Part shown: positions 46,612 through 54,720 of the stretch, one piece after another | Numbering within the stretch: position 1 is the stretch's first letter | How the letters are laid out: each line of letters opens with the position of its first letter | NCBI RefSeq assembly: GCF_004322705.1 | Contig: NZ_SIZZ01000003.1 | Span: forward strand, 124,001-188,000 | Reading direction: 5' to 3' | Length of the DNA: 64,000 nt | Source of the DNA: Dyella terrae | GTDB taxonomy: Bacteria > Pseudomonadota > Gammaproteobacteria > Xanthomonadales > Rhodanobacteraceae | Notes under the pieces: model-generated | What the model was told of the DNA's origin: nothing | The model's database searches: none | What the model saw: the letters and a program-made list of their open reading frames with translations, nothing else | Program-made: the position numbers and the translations under genes

Positions 46612-47412
46612 TCAGGCCGGGCTGCGGTCCAGTTCGGCCAGCCGCTGGCGGATGGCCGGGTCGGGCAGCATGGCGGTCGCCGGGGCAATCGCCAGGGTGT
46701 CGGCCATGGTCATGTCAGCTTCGGGCAAGCGAGCCAGCGTGGTGTGCTCGATCCGCGGACCGTGCACGGGGAGGGTGGCGGCGCGGTAGATGATCACCTC
46801 GTGATCCAGCGGGTAGTCACGCGCCAGCACGTCCACCAGCACCTGGCGATAGGCGGGACCGGTGTGGAACCGCGTCTGGGACCGGTCGCCGACCAGGCCG
46901 GCCTGCCACAGGATCAGCCAGGCGCTGGTGTCGATCCGGCGGCTGTAATAAAGCAGCTGGCTGGCTTCGTAGTGCTGGCAGCCACAGGTGCCCGGATCGA
47001 TGCCAAGGTCCGCATACAGGCAGTCTTCGGCGGAAATCCCTGGCTCCATGTGCGCCCGGTATCCCTCGGCCCGCGCCATCTGGATCGATTTGTGTGGCGC
47101 CCACGCGAACACGCCCGGATGACCGTAAAACACCCCGCATACGCGCTTGCCCGCGCGCACCTCGGTGAGGATCGCCTCGACCATCTCGCGGTAGGTCTGC
47201 ATGCGTTGCTTGCCTTCGGCGTAGTAGCGCTGAAGGCTGCGCACGTCCGGATGCATGCGCTCGACCCATTGCTCGACGAGGCCATCGGACACGGCTGCAA
47301 ACACCACGTCGGCCTGCTCGATATGGCTGCGCGCCAAGGGACTGATATGCGAACCCAGCGTCATGCCAATGCCGACGCAGACAAGGCTGCCTTTGCGTTG
47401 CGGTGTGCTCAC
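46612..47412 (-). CDS. Borosin alpha-N-methyltransferase (SonM/OphMA-type)
   Basis: 266 aa of the tetrapyrrole-methylase fold. It matches Shewanella SonM along most of its length: GSLVCVGIGMTLGSHISPLA (SAM loop; GIG 14-16), catalytic YY..R..TY pattern (Tyr63, Tyr64, Arg70, Tyr74), YGHPGVFAW (96-104), MEPGISAEDCLYADLGIDPG (122-141), YPLDHEVIIY. Such enzymes methylate backbone amide nitrogens of a ribosomal peptide with SAM. No precursor is fused to the C terminus, so this is the split type. GTG start at 47412 has GGGGGAG 5 nt upstream; the longer ATG frame is non-coding in character. Confidence 0.9.
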   Translation of the reverse strand: MSTPQRKGSLVCVGIGMTLGSHISPLARSHIEQADVVFAAVSDGLVEQWVERMHPDVRSLQRYYAEGKQRMQTYREMVEAILTEVRAGKRVCGVFYGHPGVFAWAPHKSIQMARAEGYRAHMEPGISAEDCLYADLGIDPGTCGCQHYEASQLLYYSRRIDTSAWLILWQAGLVGDRSQTRFHTGPAYRQVLVDVLARDYPLDHEVIIYRAATLPVHGPRIEHTTLARLPEADMTMADTLAIAPATAMLPDPAIRQRLAELDRSPA

Positions 47413-47737
47413 GTCCACTCCCCCTGTGGTGACGATGCCGGTCGCCTGGCGCCCCCGCGCCAACCGGCGATCCGAGTATGCCTGCCGCACGCCCTTCCGG
47501 CACCGTCGGCGAGCGTCGGACACCGCACCTGACTTCCGGCTACTACCTATGGCTGTGGGCGTTGCAGGTCGCAGGTTCCTCCGAAAGAGGCACGCCATGC
47601 GGGTATGTGTGGCGCGCGCTTTGAAAACGCGCCGCTCCATGTGCTGCAAGTTATAGGCCGAATGGTGTCGTCACGCGCCGAAAGCGGCGGGGTATCGTGG
47701 TTTTGCTTCAAATCACCGCCCACTCGGACCTGCTTCC
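47413..47737. other. Divergent region between the borosin and polysaccharide operons
   Basis: 325 bp with no supportable gene. A hairpin GGCGCGC...GCGCC lies at about 47610-47632. Promoters for both operons must lie here, but none is clear by eye. Confidence 0.5.
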
Positions 47738-48361
47738 ATGAAGATTCTTCGTCATCTTCTCCTGCTGTGTCTGATCCTGACACTGGCAGCGTGTGCCTCC
47801 AACGGCATCACTACGCCGCCACCCAAGATCGACCCGGCCACCCAGGCCGTTGACACCTATCGCATCGGCGTCGACGACCAGCTTCAGATCACCGTCTGGC
47901 AGAACCCGGACCTGAGCACGAGTGTGCCGGTGCGTCCCGACGGCAAGATCACCGCACCGCTGATCGGCGACGTCATGGCCGGTGGCAAGACGCCCGAAGA
48001 AGTGGCGGCGGAGATCAAGGACAAGCTGAAGGCGTACGTGCGTGATCCGCAGGTGGCGGTGATCCTCACGGCGCTGCGCAGCCATGAATACCTCTCCCGC
48101 GTTCGCGTCACCGGCGCGGTACGCACGCCCGTGTCGTTGCCGTATCGCCAGGGCATGACCGTGCTCGATGCCGTGCTCGCCGCCGGCGGCACCACCGAGT
48201 TCGCCGCGCCCGATCGCACTGAGCTCTACCGCGAAGACGGCAAGGGCGTGACGACGCCGTACGCCGTTCGCCTGGACAAGGTGCTGCAACAGGGCGACCT
48301 GGCGACCAACTACCCGGTGCAACCGGGCGACGTCATCACCGTGCCATTGCGCGCTTTCTGA
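47738..48361 (+). CDS. Polysaccharide export lipoprotein (Wza/GumB-like)
   Basis: 207 aa. Lipoprotein signal with LAAC near residue 19, then the polysaccharide-export domain (YRIGVDDQLQITVWQNPDLS, VRPDGKITAPLIGDVMAGGKT) and one SLBB domain (VRVTGAVRTPVSLPYRQGMTVLDAVLAAGG). It forms the periplasmic/outer-membrane channel of a capsule or exopolysaccharide system. At this short length it matches the export proteins of exosortase-A-type loci rather than full Wza. It is the first gene of a ten-gene operon. Confidence 0.9.
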   Translation: MKILRHLLLLCLILTLAACASNGITTPPPKIDPATQAVDTYRIGVDDQLQITVWQNPDLSTSVPVRPDGKITAPLIGDVMAGGKTPEEVAAEIKDKLKAYVRDPQVAVILTALRSHEYLSRVRVTGAVRTPVSLPYRQGMTVLDAVLAAGGTTEFAAPDRTELYREDGKGVTTPYAVRLDKVLQQGDLATNYPVQPGDVITVPLRAF

Positions 48362-48401
48362 GCGCGATGACCACAGGGATCGAAAAGGGGGCAGGGGTGC
48401 C

Positions 48402-49946
48402 ATGAATGGCGAACTCACACCGTTTGGCAACATCGTTCCGGCGCTGGTAAGCGAAGGTCGCCGTCGTCGTCTGGCGATGGCCCTGGTCTTCGCCGCCATC
48501 GCGCTGGCGGCGCTGGTCACCGGCATGCTGTGGCCGAAAAAGTACGAGGCATCGACCACGATCCTCGCCCAGGAAAGCAGCATCATCACGCCTATCCTGG
48601 AAGGCGCGGCATCCACGACCGGCAACAAGAACCGCGCCGGCATCGCGCGCGACGTGATCTTTAGCCGCAAGGTGATGGACCAGATACTGGCCGAGGGTGG
48701 CTGGATGTCCACCAACCCGAACCCGATCGAGCAGGACCGCATCATCGAAGGGATCAAGGGCCGCACCCAGGTCAAGACCACCCGCGACAACCTGATCACC
48801 ATCAGCTACTTCGATTCCGATGCCAAGCGTGCGTACGACGTGACGCGCACGTTCGCGCAGCTCTTCATCAGCGAGAGCCTGGCGTCCAAGCAGCGCGAGA
48901 GCCGCGAAGCCTACGAGTTCATCAACAACCAGGTGGATGCGTATCGCAAGAAGCTCACCGATGCGGAAGAGAAGCTCAAGGCGTACCGCGACAGCAATCC
49001 TGACGCGCGTCCCGGCAGCGAAGCGGACACCAACGCCCGCATCGCCACCTTGCGCACGCAGATCGAGAATGCACGCATGGATGCGATGGATCGTCGTTCG
49101 CAGGCAGCATCGCTGAGTGGCCAGTTGAGCGGCGAATCGGAAGTCAACGCGATCCAGACGACGGGCGGCATCTACCAGAGCCGCCTGGCGGAACTGCAGT
49201 CGCAGCTCGACAAGCTGCTGCTCACGTATACCGACGAATACCCGGATGTGATCCGCATCCGTCACCAGATGGATGACCTGCGCAAGCAGATGATTTCGGC
49301 CGACGCCAACCGCCAGGCCGCCCAGGCGCAGGGCATTCCCACGCCGGTCGACAGCGCCGTGCAGATCAATCCGGTGTATCAGCAGATGAAGACGCAGCTG
49401 GTCACCGTGCGTGGTGATGCTGCGGCCGCCTCGGCGCGCCTGTCAGCCAGCGAATCGATGCTTCAAGCGGAGCTTGAGCGCAGCAAGCGCATTGCCAACT
49501 CCGAGGATGTCACCGCCGAGCTGACGCGTGATTACACCGTCAACCGCGACGTCTACCAGGATCTGCTCAAGCGCCGCGAGAACGCCCGCGTGTCGATGAA
49601 CCTCGACGCCGAGCAGCGTGGCCTGACGTTCCTGATCCAGAACCCCGCCGTGATGCCACTGACCCCGTCGGGCCTGCGCTTCCTGCACTTCGGTGCGGCC
49701 GGCATGGCGCTGGCGATCGCGATCCCGCTGGGCCTGCTGTTTGCGCTGGTGCGTTTCGACCCGCGCGTGCGTTCGGTCGAGAAGCTCGAACACGACACCG
49801 GCCTGACCGTGCTGGCGACCATTCCCTTCTATCCCACGCCGCGCGACCGCCGTCGCGACCGCCTGCAGAGCCTGATGATGGTGGCCGCGGTGGTAGGCGT
49901 GGCGGTGGTTTACCTGGCCATTCTCTGGCTGAGGCTCAAGCGATGA
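48402..49946 (+). CDS. Polysaccharide chain-length determinant (Wzz/GumC-like)
   Basis: 514 aa. Two transmembrane helices, one near the N terminus (LAMALVFAAIALAALVTGMLW) and one at the end (MMVAAVVGVAVVYLAILWL), flank a long periplasmic coiled coil (about 160-430). The Wzz signature PLTPSGLRFLHFG-like Pro-rich segment precedes a further helix. It sets chain length and works with the kinase-like protein next to it. AAAAGGGGG and AGGGG lie just upstream of the ATG; its stop overlaps the next start by 4 nt. Confidence 0.9.
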   Translation: MNGELTPFGNIVPALVSEGRRRRLAMALVFAAIALAALVTGMLWPKKYEASTTILAQESSIITPILEGAASTTGNKNRAGIARDVIFSRKVMDQILAEGGWMSTNPNPIEQDRIIEGIKGRTQVKTTRDNLITISYFDSDAKRAYDVTRTFAQLFISESLASKQRESREAYEFINNQVDAYRKKLTDAEEKLKAYRDSNPDARPGSEADTNARIATLRTQIENARMDAMDRRSQAASLSGQLSGESEVNAIQTTGGIYQSRLAELQSQLDKLLLTYTDEYPDVIRIRHQMDDLRKQMISADANRQAAQAQGIPTPVDSAVQINPVYQQMKTQLVTVRGDAAAASARLSASESMLQAELERSKRIANSEDVTAELTRDYTVNRDVYQDLLKRRENARVSMNLDAEQRGLTFLIQNPAVMPLTPSGLRFLHFGAAGMALAIAIPLGLLFALVRFDPRVRSVEKLEHDTGLTVLATIPFYPTPRDRRRDRLQSLMMVAAVVGVAVVYLAILWLRLKR

Positions 49947-50731
49947 ACAGCAACGACGCATCCAACGACCGCAGCCTGCCCGAGAGCATCGAGAGCGTGC
50001 TGGAAGCGGCCGCGCGCAACCTGGAAAAGCGCCCGACCGCCGGCCACAGCATCGCCCGCATGCAGGAGAACGTCGGCCTGCTGGCGCCTCGCCAACTGGA
50101 AGAGCGTCGCCTGATCCATCGCGACGCGTCGGTGCGTCCGCACTCCGATGCCTTCCGTGAAATCCGCACGCGCCTGCTCGGGCTGGGCGGCACGCAGAAC
50201 TTCGTCACGCTCGTCGTATCGGTGAGCCCGCGTTCGGGTTGCAGCTTCGTTGCGCGCAACCTTGCGGCAGCCTTCGCCTTCGACGAGGCCAAGACCAGTC
50301 TGCTGATCGACTGCAACCTGCGTTATCCCAACCAGCATCGAGCCCTGGGCGTCGATCCGACGGCGGGTGGCCTGGTCGACCTGCTCGAGCACCCGGTGCT
50401 GGGCATGGAGCGCATCGTCTATCACACGGGCATCCCGCATCTGCGCCTGATTCCGGCCGGTCGCGTGCACGAGAACAGCGGCGAGTATTTCTCCTCGTTC
50501 CGCATGTCCGCCGTGCTCGACCAGCTGCGTACGCGCTACACGGATCGCTACCTGTTCCTGGACGGCCCGGCGATCAAGGGCTCGCCCGACGCACGCATTC
50601 TTTCGGACCTGGCGGACTTCGTGGTGGTCGTGGCCGGCTACGGCCGCGACACGCCCGCAGCGATCAGCCAGGCGGTAACGCATTTCGATCCGGCCAAGAT
50701 GGCGGGCGTCGTGTTCAACCACGTTCCCTGA
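49943..50731 (+). CDS. Degenerate BY-kinase-like protein
   Basis: 262 aa with the fold of bacterial tyrosine autokinases (CapB/Wzc cytosolic domain). The P-loop reads SPRSGCS (95-101): the ATP-binding Lys of GKS/T is Cys. The second Walker motif is LLIDCNLR and the third LFLDGPA. The C terminus (GVVFNHVP) has no Tyr cluster. It therefore probably cannot act as a normal kinase and may serve as a partner of the chain-length protein. Overlaps the chain-length gene by 4 nt. Confidence 0.82.
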   Translation: MNSNDASNDRSLPESIESVLEAAARNLEKRPTAGHSIARMQENVGLLAPRQLEERRLIHRDASVRPHSDAFREIRTRLLGLGGTQNFVTLVVSVSPRSGCSFVARNLAAAFAFDEAKTSLLIDCNLRYPNQHRALGVDPTAGGLVDLLEHPVLGMERIVYHTGIPHLRLIPAGRVHENSGEYFSSFRMSAVLDQLRTRYTDRYLFLDGPAIKGSPDARILSDLADFVVVVAGYGRDTPAAISQAVTHFDPAKMAGVVFNHVP

Positions 50732-50781
50732 TCGTCCGTGCCATCGACCGAACAACACGATATTGCCATTGGGGAACCTAC

Positions 50782-52107
50782 ATGCTTGCGTCGCGCACAC
50801 TCGCACGCTCGATCGCACTGGCTCTCCTGGCCGCGGCAGGGAGTGCCAGGGCGGCGCAATTCAATTACCAGCTCTACGTGGGCGTGGAGCACAGCGACAA
50901 CATCGCGCTGAGTGACACCAACCGCATCCGCGAGGATGTACTGACGCCCGGTGCCAACTTCACGTACCTGCAACAGGGCTCCACCGTGCAGGCCAACGTC
51001 GCCGGCACCGTGGAGTATCGCGATTACCTGCACGGGAAATTCGATAACCAGTTGCAGGGCCAGCTCGCCGGCCAGGTGAACTGGACCATGATCCCGCAGC
51101 GCCTGGACTTGCTGACCGAAGACTACGCTGGCGTGCAGCCGGTGGACTCGCTCGTGTCCAACGCGCCGGACAACCAGCAGCAGACCAACGTCTTCGCCAT
51201 CGGCCCGATCCTGCATTTCCGCATGGGCGAGGCGATGACGGGCCAGGCGGAGCTGCGCTACGTCAACAGCTATGCGTCGAAGGTGAAGGACTTCAACTCC
51301 TCCCGTGGGGTCGGCGCGCTGCGCTTCTATCGCGACCTCAGCCAGACCGACCAGCTGTCGTTCAACATGGAAGCGCAGCACACCAATTTCGACCAGAGCA
51401 CCAGTGGCCCGGACTACAACCGCTACGAGATCTACGGTCGCTACACGAGCCAGCTGAAAGACCTGGACCTGGACGCCATGCTCGGCTGGTCGCGCATCAA
51501 TTTCGATCAGAACGGTTCGGACTCCAAACCCATTGCGCGCTTCTCGGCGAACTGGCGGGCCTCGCAGCACAACACCTTCATCTTCGCCGGCGCCTATCAG
51601 TTCGCTGATGCCGCGCAGGACATGGCGCAGGCACCGAACCGAGCGGTCGGCACGCTGCCCAACCAGATCAGCGCGCTGAGCACCATGCAGGGCATCAGCG
51701 TCGGCAACGTGGTGGTGAGTTCGCAGGTGTACCTGGAAAAGCGACTCGATTTGACCTACGAGTACCGCACCGAACGCTTCAGTCTGTCGCTGACACCCGC
51801 CTGGCGCGATCTTGATTACATCAACGACCACACGCTGGACCAGCACGGCGGCAGCGTTGGTGTGAGCGGACAGTACCGGATCCGCCCCACCCTGACGCTG
51901 TCCGGCTTCGTCGATGCGGAGCGCCTGACCTATTCGACGCTCGACCGCACCGACAAAACCTATCGCTATGGCATCGACCTGACCCACCAGTTTGCGCAGA
52001 ACTGGAGTTGGCGCGCGGAAGTCACGCACCAGCGGCGCGACAGTACGTTCGTCGGCCAGAGCTACCACGAGACGACGATCTACTTCGGCGTGGTGTATCA
52101 GCGATGA
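50782..52107 (+). CDS. Outer-membrane beta-barrel of the polysaccharide locus
   Basis: 441 aa, signal peptide ending ARA (about 24), then about 16 amphipathic strands to the C terminus (IYFGVVYQR). The pattern FNYQLYVGVEHSDNIALS at the start of the mature part is that of outer-membrane proteins found beside exosortase-A export loci. It may be the export pore or an alginate-type secretin. The ATG at 50782 has GGGGAA upstream; the open frame extends further back but only as a shadow of the kinase gene. The stop overlaps the next start. Confidence 0.85.
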   Translation: MLASRTLARSIALALLAAAGSARAAQFNYQLYVGVEHSDNIALSDTNRIREDVLTPGANFTYLQQGSTVQANVAGTVEYRDYLHGKFDNQLQGQLAGQVNWTMIPQRLDLLTEDYAGVQPVDSLVSNAPDNQQQTNVFAIGPILHFRMGEAMTGQAELRYVNSYASKVKDFNSSRGVGALRFYRDLSQTDQLSFNMEAQHTNFDQSTSGPDYNRYEIYGRYTSQLKDLDLDAMLGWSRINFDQNGSDSKPIARFSANWRASQHNTFIFAGAYQFADAAQDMAQAPNRAVGTLPNQISALSTMQGISVGNVVVSSQVYLEKRLDLTYEYRTERFSLSLTPAWRDLDYINDHTLDQHGGSVGVSGQYRIRPTLTLSGFVDAERLTYSTLDRTDKTYRYGIDLTHQFAQNWSWRAEVTHQRRDSTFVGQSYHETTIYFGVVYQR

Positions 52108-52898
52108 GTGCACAGCTTTCCCATGCCGAGCTGCCGCTGGAAACGCCGTTTTTCTTCGGTCGCAACGGCGAGCTGTTCGGTTTCTACCATCCATCGGACG
52201 ACCGGGCCCGGCGCGCCGCGTTGCTGTGCCCGCCGCTGGGCCAGGACTACATCCGTTGCCACCGCCTGTATCGCCAGCTTGCGCATGCGCTGGCGGAAGA
52301 GGGTTTCGCGGTGCTGCGCTTCGACTACTTCGGCACCGGTGATTCGGCAGGCAGCAGCGATGAAGTCGACTGGGAGCGTTGCATCGACGACACGATTACG
52401 GCCGCCGCCGAGCTGCGCATGCGCAGTGGCGTGAAGTCGGTGGTGGCCTTCGGCGCGCGCCTGGGTGGCAGTCTGGCGCTTGCCGCCGCGCCCGATGCCG
52501 GCTTTGCCGATGTTGTGGCCTGGGATCCGGTGATCGATGGCCCGGCCTATGTCGAGGAACTCGATGAGTTGCAGGCGGCGCTGCGCCAGGACGCCACGCG
52601 CTTCACGCGCCCGCGTCGCGAATCCGATGTCGAACAACAGTGGACCGGCTTTGCCGTCAGTGGCGCGCTGCGTCGCCAGATCCAGCGCCTGCACCTGCAG
52701 CCAGCACTGTCGCCTTCGCTGGTGTTCGATTCGTTGCCCGAGACATCGAAGCACCGTTGGCCGATGCGTGAAGGTGGACCCACCCAGGTCAAGCCGTTGG
52801 CGCCCACGCCGTGGAGCGACCTCCATCGTCTTGAGCTGGCGATCCTTTCGCATCCCCTGATCCAGGGCGTGACGCATCATTTACGGGGGGCGGCATGA
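52104..52898 (+). CDS. Alpha/beta-hydrolase-fold protein with degenerate nucleophile (exosortase-A-associated type 2)
   Basis: 264 aa. FGFYHPSDDRARRAALLCPPLGQDY is the strand and oxyanion region, and LRFDYFGTGDSAG the following loop. The nucleophile elbow, normally GxSxG, reads GARLG (117-121), so Arg replaces Ser. This is the pattern I associate with hydrolase 2 of exosortase-A loci. Function unknown; possibly a binding protein. Start and stop overlap both neighbours. Confidence 0.75.
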   Translation: MSAQLSHAELPLETPFFFGRNGELFGFYHPSDDRARRAALLCPPLGQDYIRCHRLYRQLAHALAEEGFAVLRFDYFGTGDSAGSSDEVDWERCIDDTITAAAELRMRSGVKSVVAFGARLGGSLALAAAPDAGFADVVAWDPVIDGPAYVEELDELQAALRQDATRFTRPRRESDVEQQWTGFAVSGALRRQIQRLHLQPALSPSLVFDSLPETSKHRWPMREGGPTQVKPLAPTPWSDLHRLELAILSHPLIQGVTHHLRGAA

Positions 52899-53731
52899 TG
52901 CGCGAGCGCGCCTTCCGCTTTGGCCGGGCCCAGCATCTGATCGGGATTGCGGGCTTCCCGGCGAGCTTCGCCAGCAACGTGGGCGTGATCGTGCTCAATG
53001 CCGGCCTGGTGCATCGCGTGGGGCCGTTCCGCCTGCATGTTGATCTCACCCGCCGCCTCAATGAGAGCGGCTACGCCACGGTGCGCTTCGATCAGTCGAC
53101 GATTGGCGACAGCGGGTCGAGCGGGGAGTCGCAGACCAAGCTGCAGCAGATCTGCGCCGACGTGAATGACGCCATGACCCTGCTCAAGGAACAGGCCGGC
53201 TGCACGCGGTTTGTCCTGTTTGGCCTCTGCTCGGGCGCCCAGAACGCCCATTCCGTGGCCTGCGTCGACGATAAAGTGGTCGGCGCGATCTTCCTGGACG
53301 GCTATGCCTACCGGACCCTCGGTTACCGCATCCGCCGGTATCTGCCGTCGGTGCTTCAGGTCGATCGCTGGAAGCGTCTTTTGGGCCGGAAAACGGCACC
53401 TACGACAATGAAATCGGCGGGCAGCGAAATCGTCTTCAAGCCACCACCGTCACCGCTACCCGTGGTGCGGGCCGACTACGCCGGCATGGTGGAGCGGGGA
53501 ATGAAGCTCTGCCTGATCTACAGCGGCGGCATCAGCATGTACTTCAACCACGTTCGCCAGTTCCGCGAATGCTTCGGTCGCACCATGAGCACCCCCAACG
53601 TCACCACCAGCTTCCATCGCGAGATCGACCACACCTACGTGCTGGTCAAGGACCGGGCGCGCCTGGTCGATCGCGTCCAGGGCTGGCTGGAGCAGAACTT
53701 CCCCATTGCCCATGCAGGATCCTCGCCATGA
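52895..53731 (+). CDS. Alpha/beta-hydrolase (exosortase-A-associated type 1)
   Basis: 278 aa. VIVLNAGLVHRVGPFRLHV is the oxyanion region, and VRFDQSTIGDSG follows. The nucleophile elbow is GLCSG (110-114), which places Cys112 at the nucleophile position with Ser113 next to it. IDHTYVLVKD near the end supplies the His. It looks like hydrolase 1 of exosortase-A loci. It overlaps the preceding hydrolase and galE by 4 nt each. Confidence 0.77.
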   Translation: MMRERAFRFGRAQHLIGIAGFPASFASNVGVIVLNAGLVHRVGPFRLHVDLTRRLNESGYATVRFDQSTIGDSGSSGESQTKLQQICADVNDAMTLLKEQAGCTRFVLFGLCSGAQNAHSVACVDDKVVGAIFLDGYAYRTLGYRIRRYLPSVLQVDRWKRLLGRKTAPTTMKSAGSEIVFKPPPSPLPVVRADYAGMVERGMKLCLIYSGGISMYFNHVRQFRECFGRTMSTPNVTTSFHREIDHTYVLVKDRARLVDRVQGWLEQNFPIAHAGSSP

Positions 53732-54720
53732 ATGGTGTTCTGGTTACCGGCGGAGCCGGGTACATCGGTAGTCACGTCGTGCAGCAGCTGGCCGCGCGCG
53801 GCGAACGCGTCGTCGTGATCGACAATCTCTCCACCGGCTTCCGCGAGTCCGTGCGCGATGCCGAGCTGATCGTCGGCAACGTGGGCGACCCGGCGCTGGT
53901 GTCGCAGGTGCTTCACGAACACCGCATCGATGCCGTGATGCACTTCGCCGCGCATACGGTGGTGCCGGAGTCCGTACGCGATCCGCTCAAGTATTACGGC
54001 AACAACACCTGCAACACCGAGAACCTGCTTGCCTGCTGCGCCGACGCCGGCGTGGACAAGTTCATCTTCTCATCGACGGCGGCCGTCTATGGCATGACCG
54101 AAAGCGGCATCGCCGACGAAGACACGCCGACCCAGCCGATCAATCCCTACGGCACCTCGAAGCTGATGTCGGAAACCATGCTGCGCGACTACTGCGCCAC
54201 CGGCGCGATGCGGCATGTGATCCTGCGCTACTTCAACGTCGCCGGCTGCGATCCCGAAGGCCGCATCGGTCACTCGACCCCGCACGCCACGCTGCTGGTG
54301 AAAGTGGCCTGCGAACACGCCATCGGCAAGCGCCCGAGCCTGGCGATCTACGGCACCGACTACAACACGCCCGACGGCACGGGTATCCGCGACTACATCC
54401 ATGTGGAAGATCTGGCGGCCGCGCATCTGCGCGCACTCGACCATCTGCGCGAAGGCGGCAAGTCGCTCACGCTCAATTGTGGTTACGGCCATGGCTACAG
54501 CGTGCGCGAAGTCATCGACGCCGTGTCGCGTGTCAGCGGCGCGCGCATGAACGTGGTCGAGCAGCCGCGCCGCGACGGCGACACGCCCATGCTGATCGCC
54601 CGTTCCACGCGCCTGCAACATGCGCTGGCCTGGCAGCCGCGTTATGACGACCTCGATTTCATCGTTCGCACCGCTTTCCTTTGGGAGCAGCAACTCGCAC
54701 GACGGGCCGAGCATGCGTAA
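53728..54720 (+). CDS. galE: UDP-glucose 4-epimerase
   Basis: 330 aa short-chain epimerase. VLVTGGAGYIGSHV binds NAD, and SSTAAVYG with NPYGTSKLMSE gives the Ser/Tyr-x-x-x-Lys catalytic set (YGTSK). RYFNVAGCDPEGRIGHSTP and RDYIHVEDLA are characteristic of GalE. It interconverts UDP-Glc and UDP-Gal, or the acetylated pair, to supply polysaccharide precursors. ATG overlaps the hydrolase stop. Confidence 0.93.
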   Translation: MNGVLVTGGAGYIGSHVVQQLAARGERVVVIDNLSTGFRESVRDAELIVGNVGDPALVSQVLHEHRIDAVMHFAAHTVVPESVRDPLKYYGNNTCNTENLLACCADAGVDKFIFSSTAAVYGMTESGIADEDTPTQPINPYGTSKLMSETMLRDYCATGAMRHVILRYFNVAGCDPEGRIGHSTPHATLLVKVACEHAIGKRPSLAIYGTDYNTPDGTGIRDYIHVEDLAAAHLRALDHLREGGKSLTLNCGYGHGYSVREVIDAVSRVSGARMNVVEQPRRDGDTPMLIARSTRLQHALAWQPRYDDLDFIVRTAFLWEQQLARRAEHA

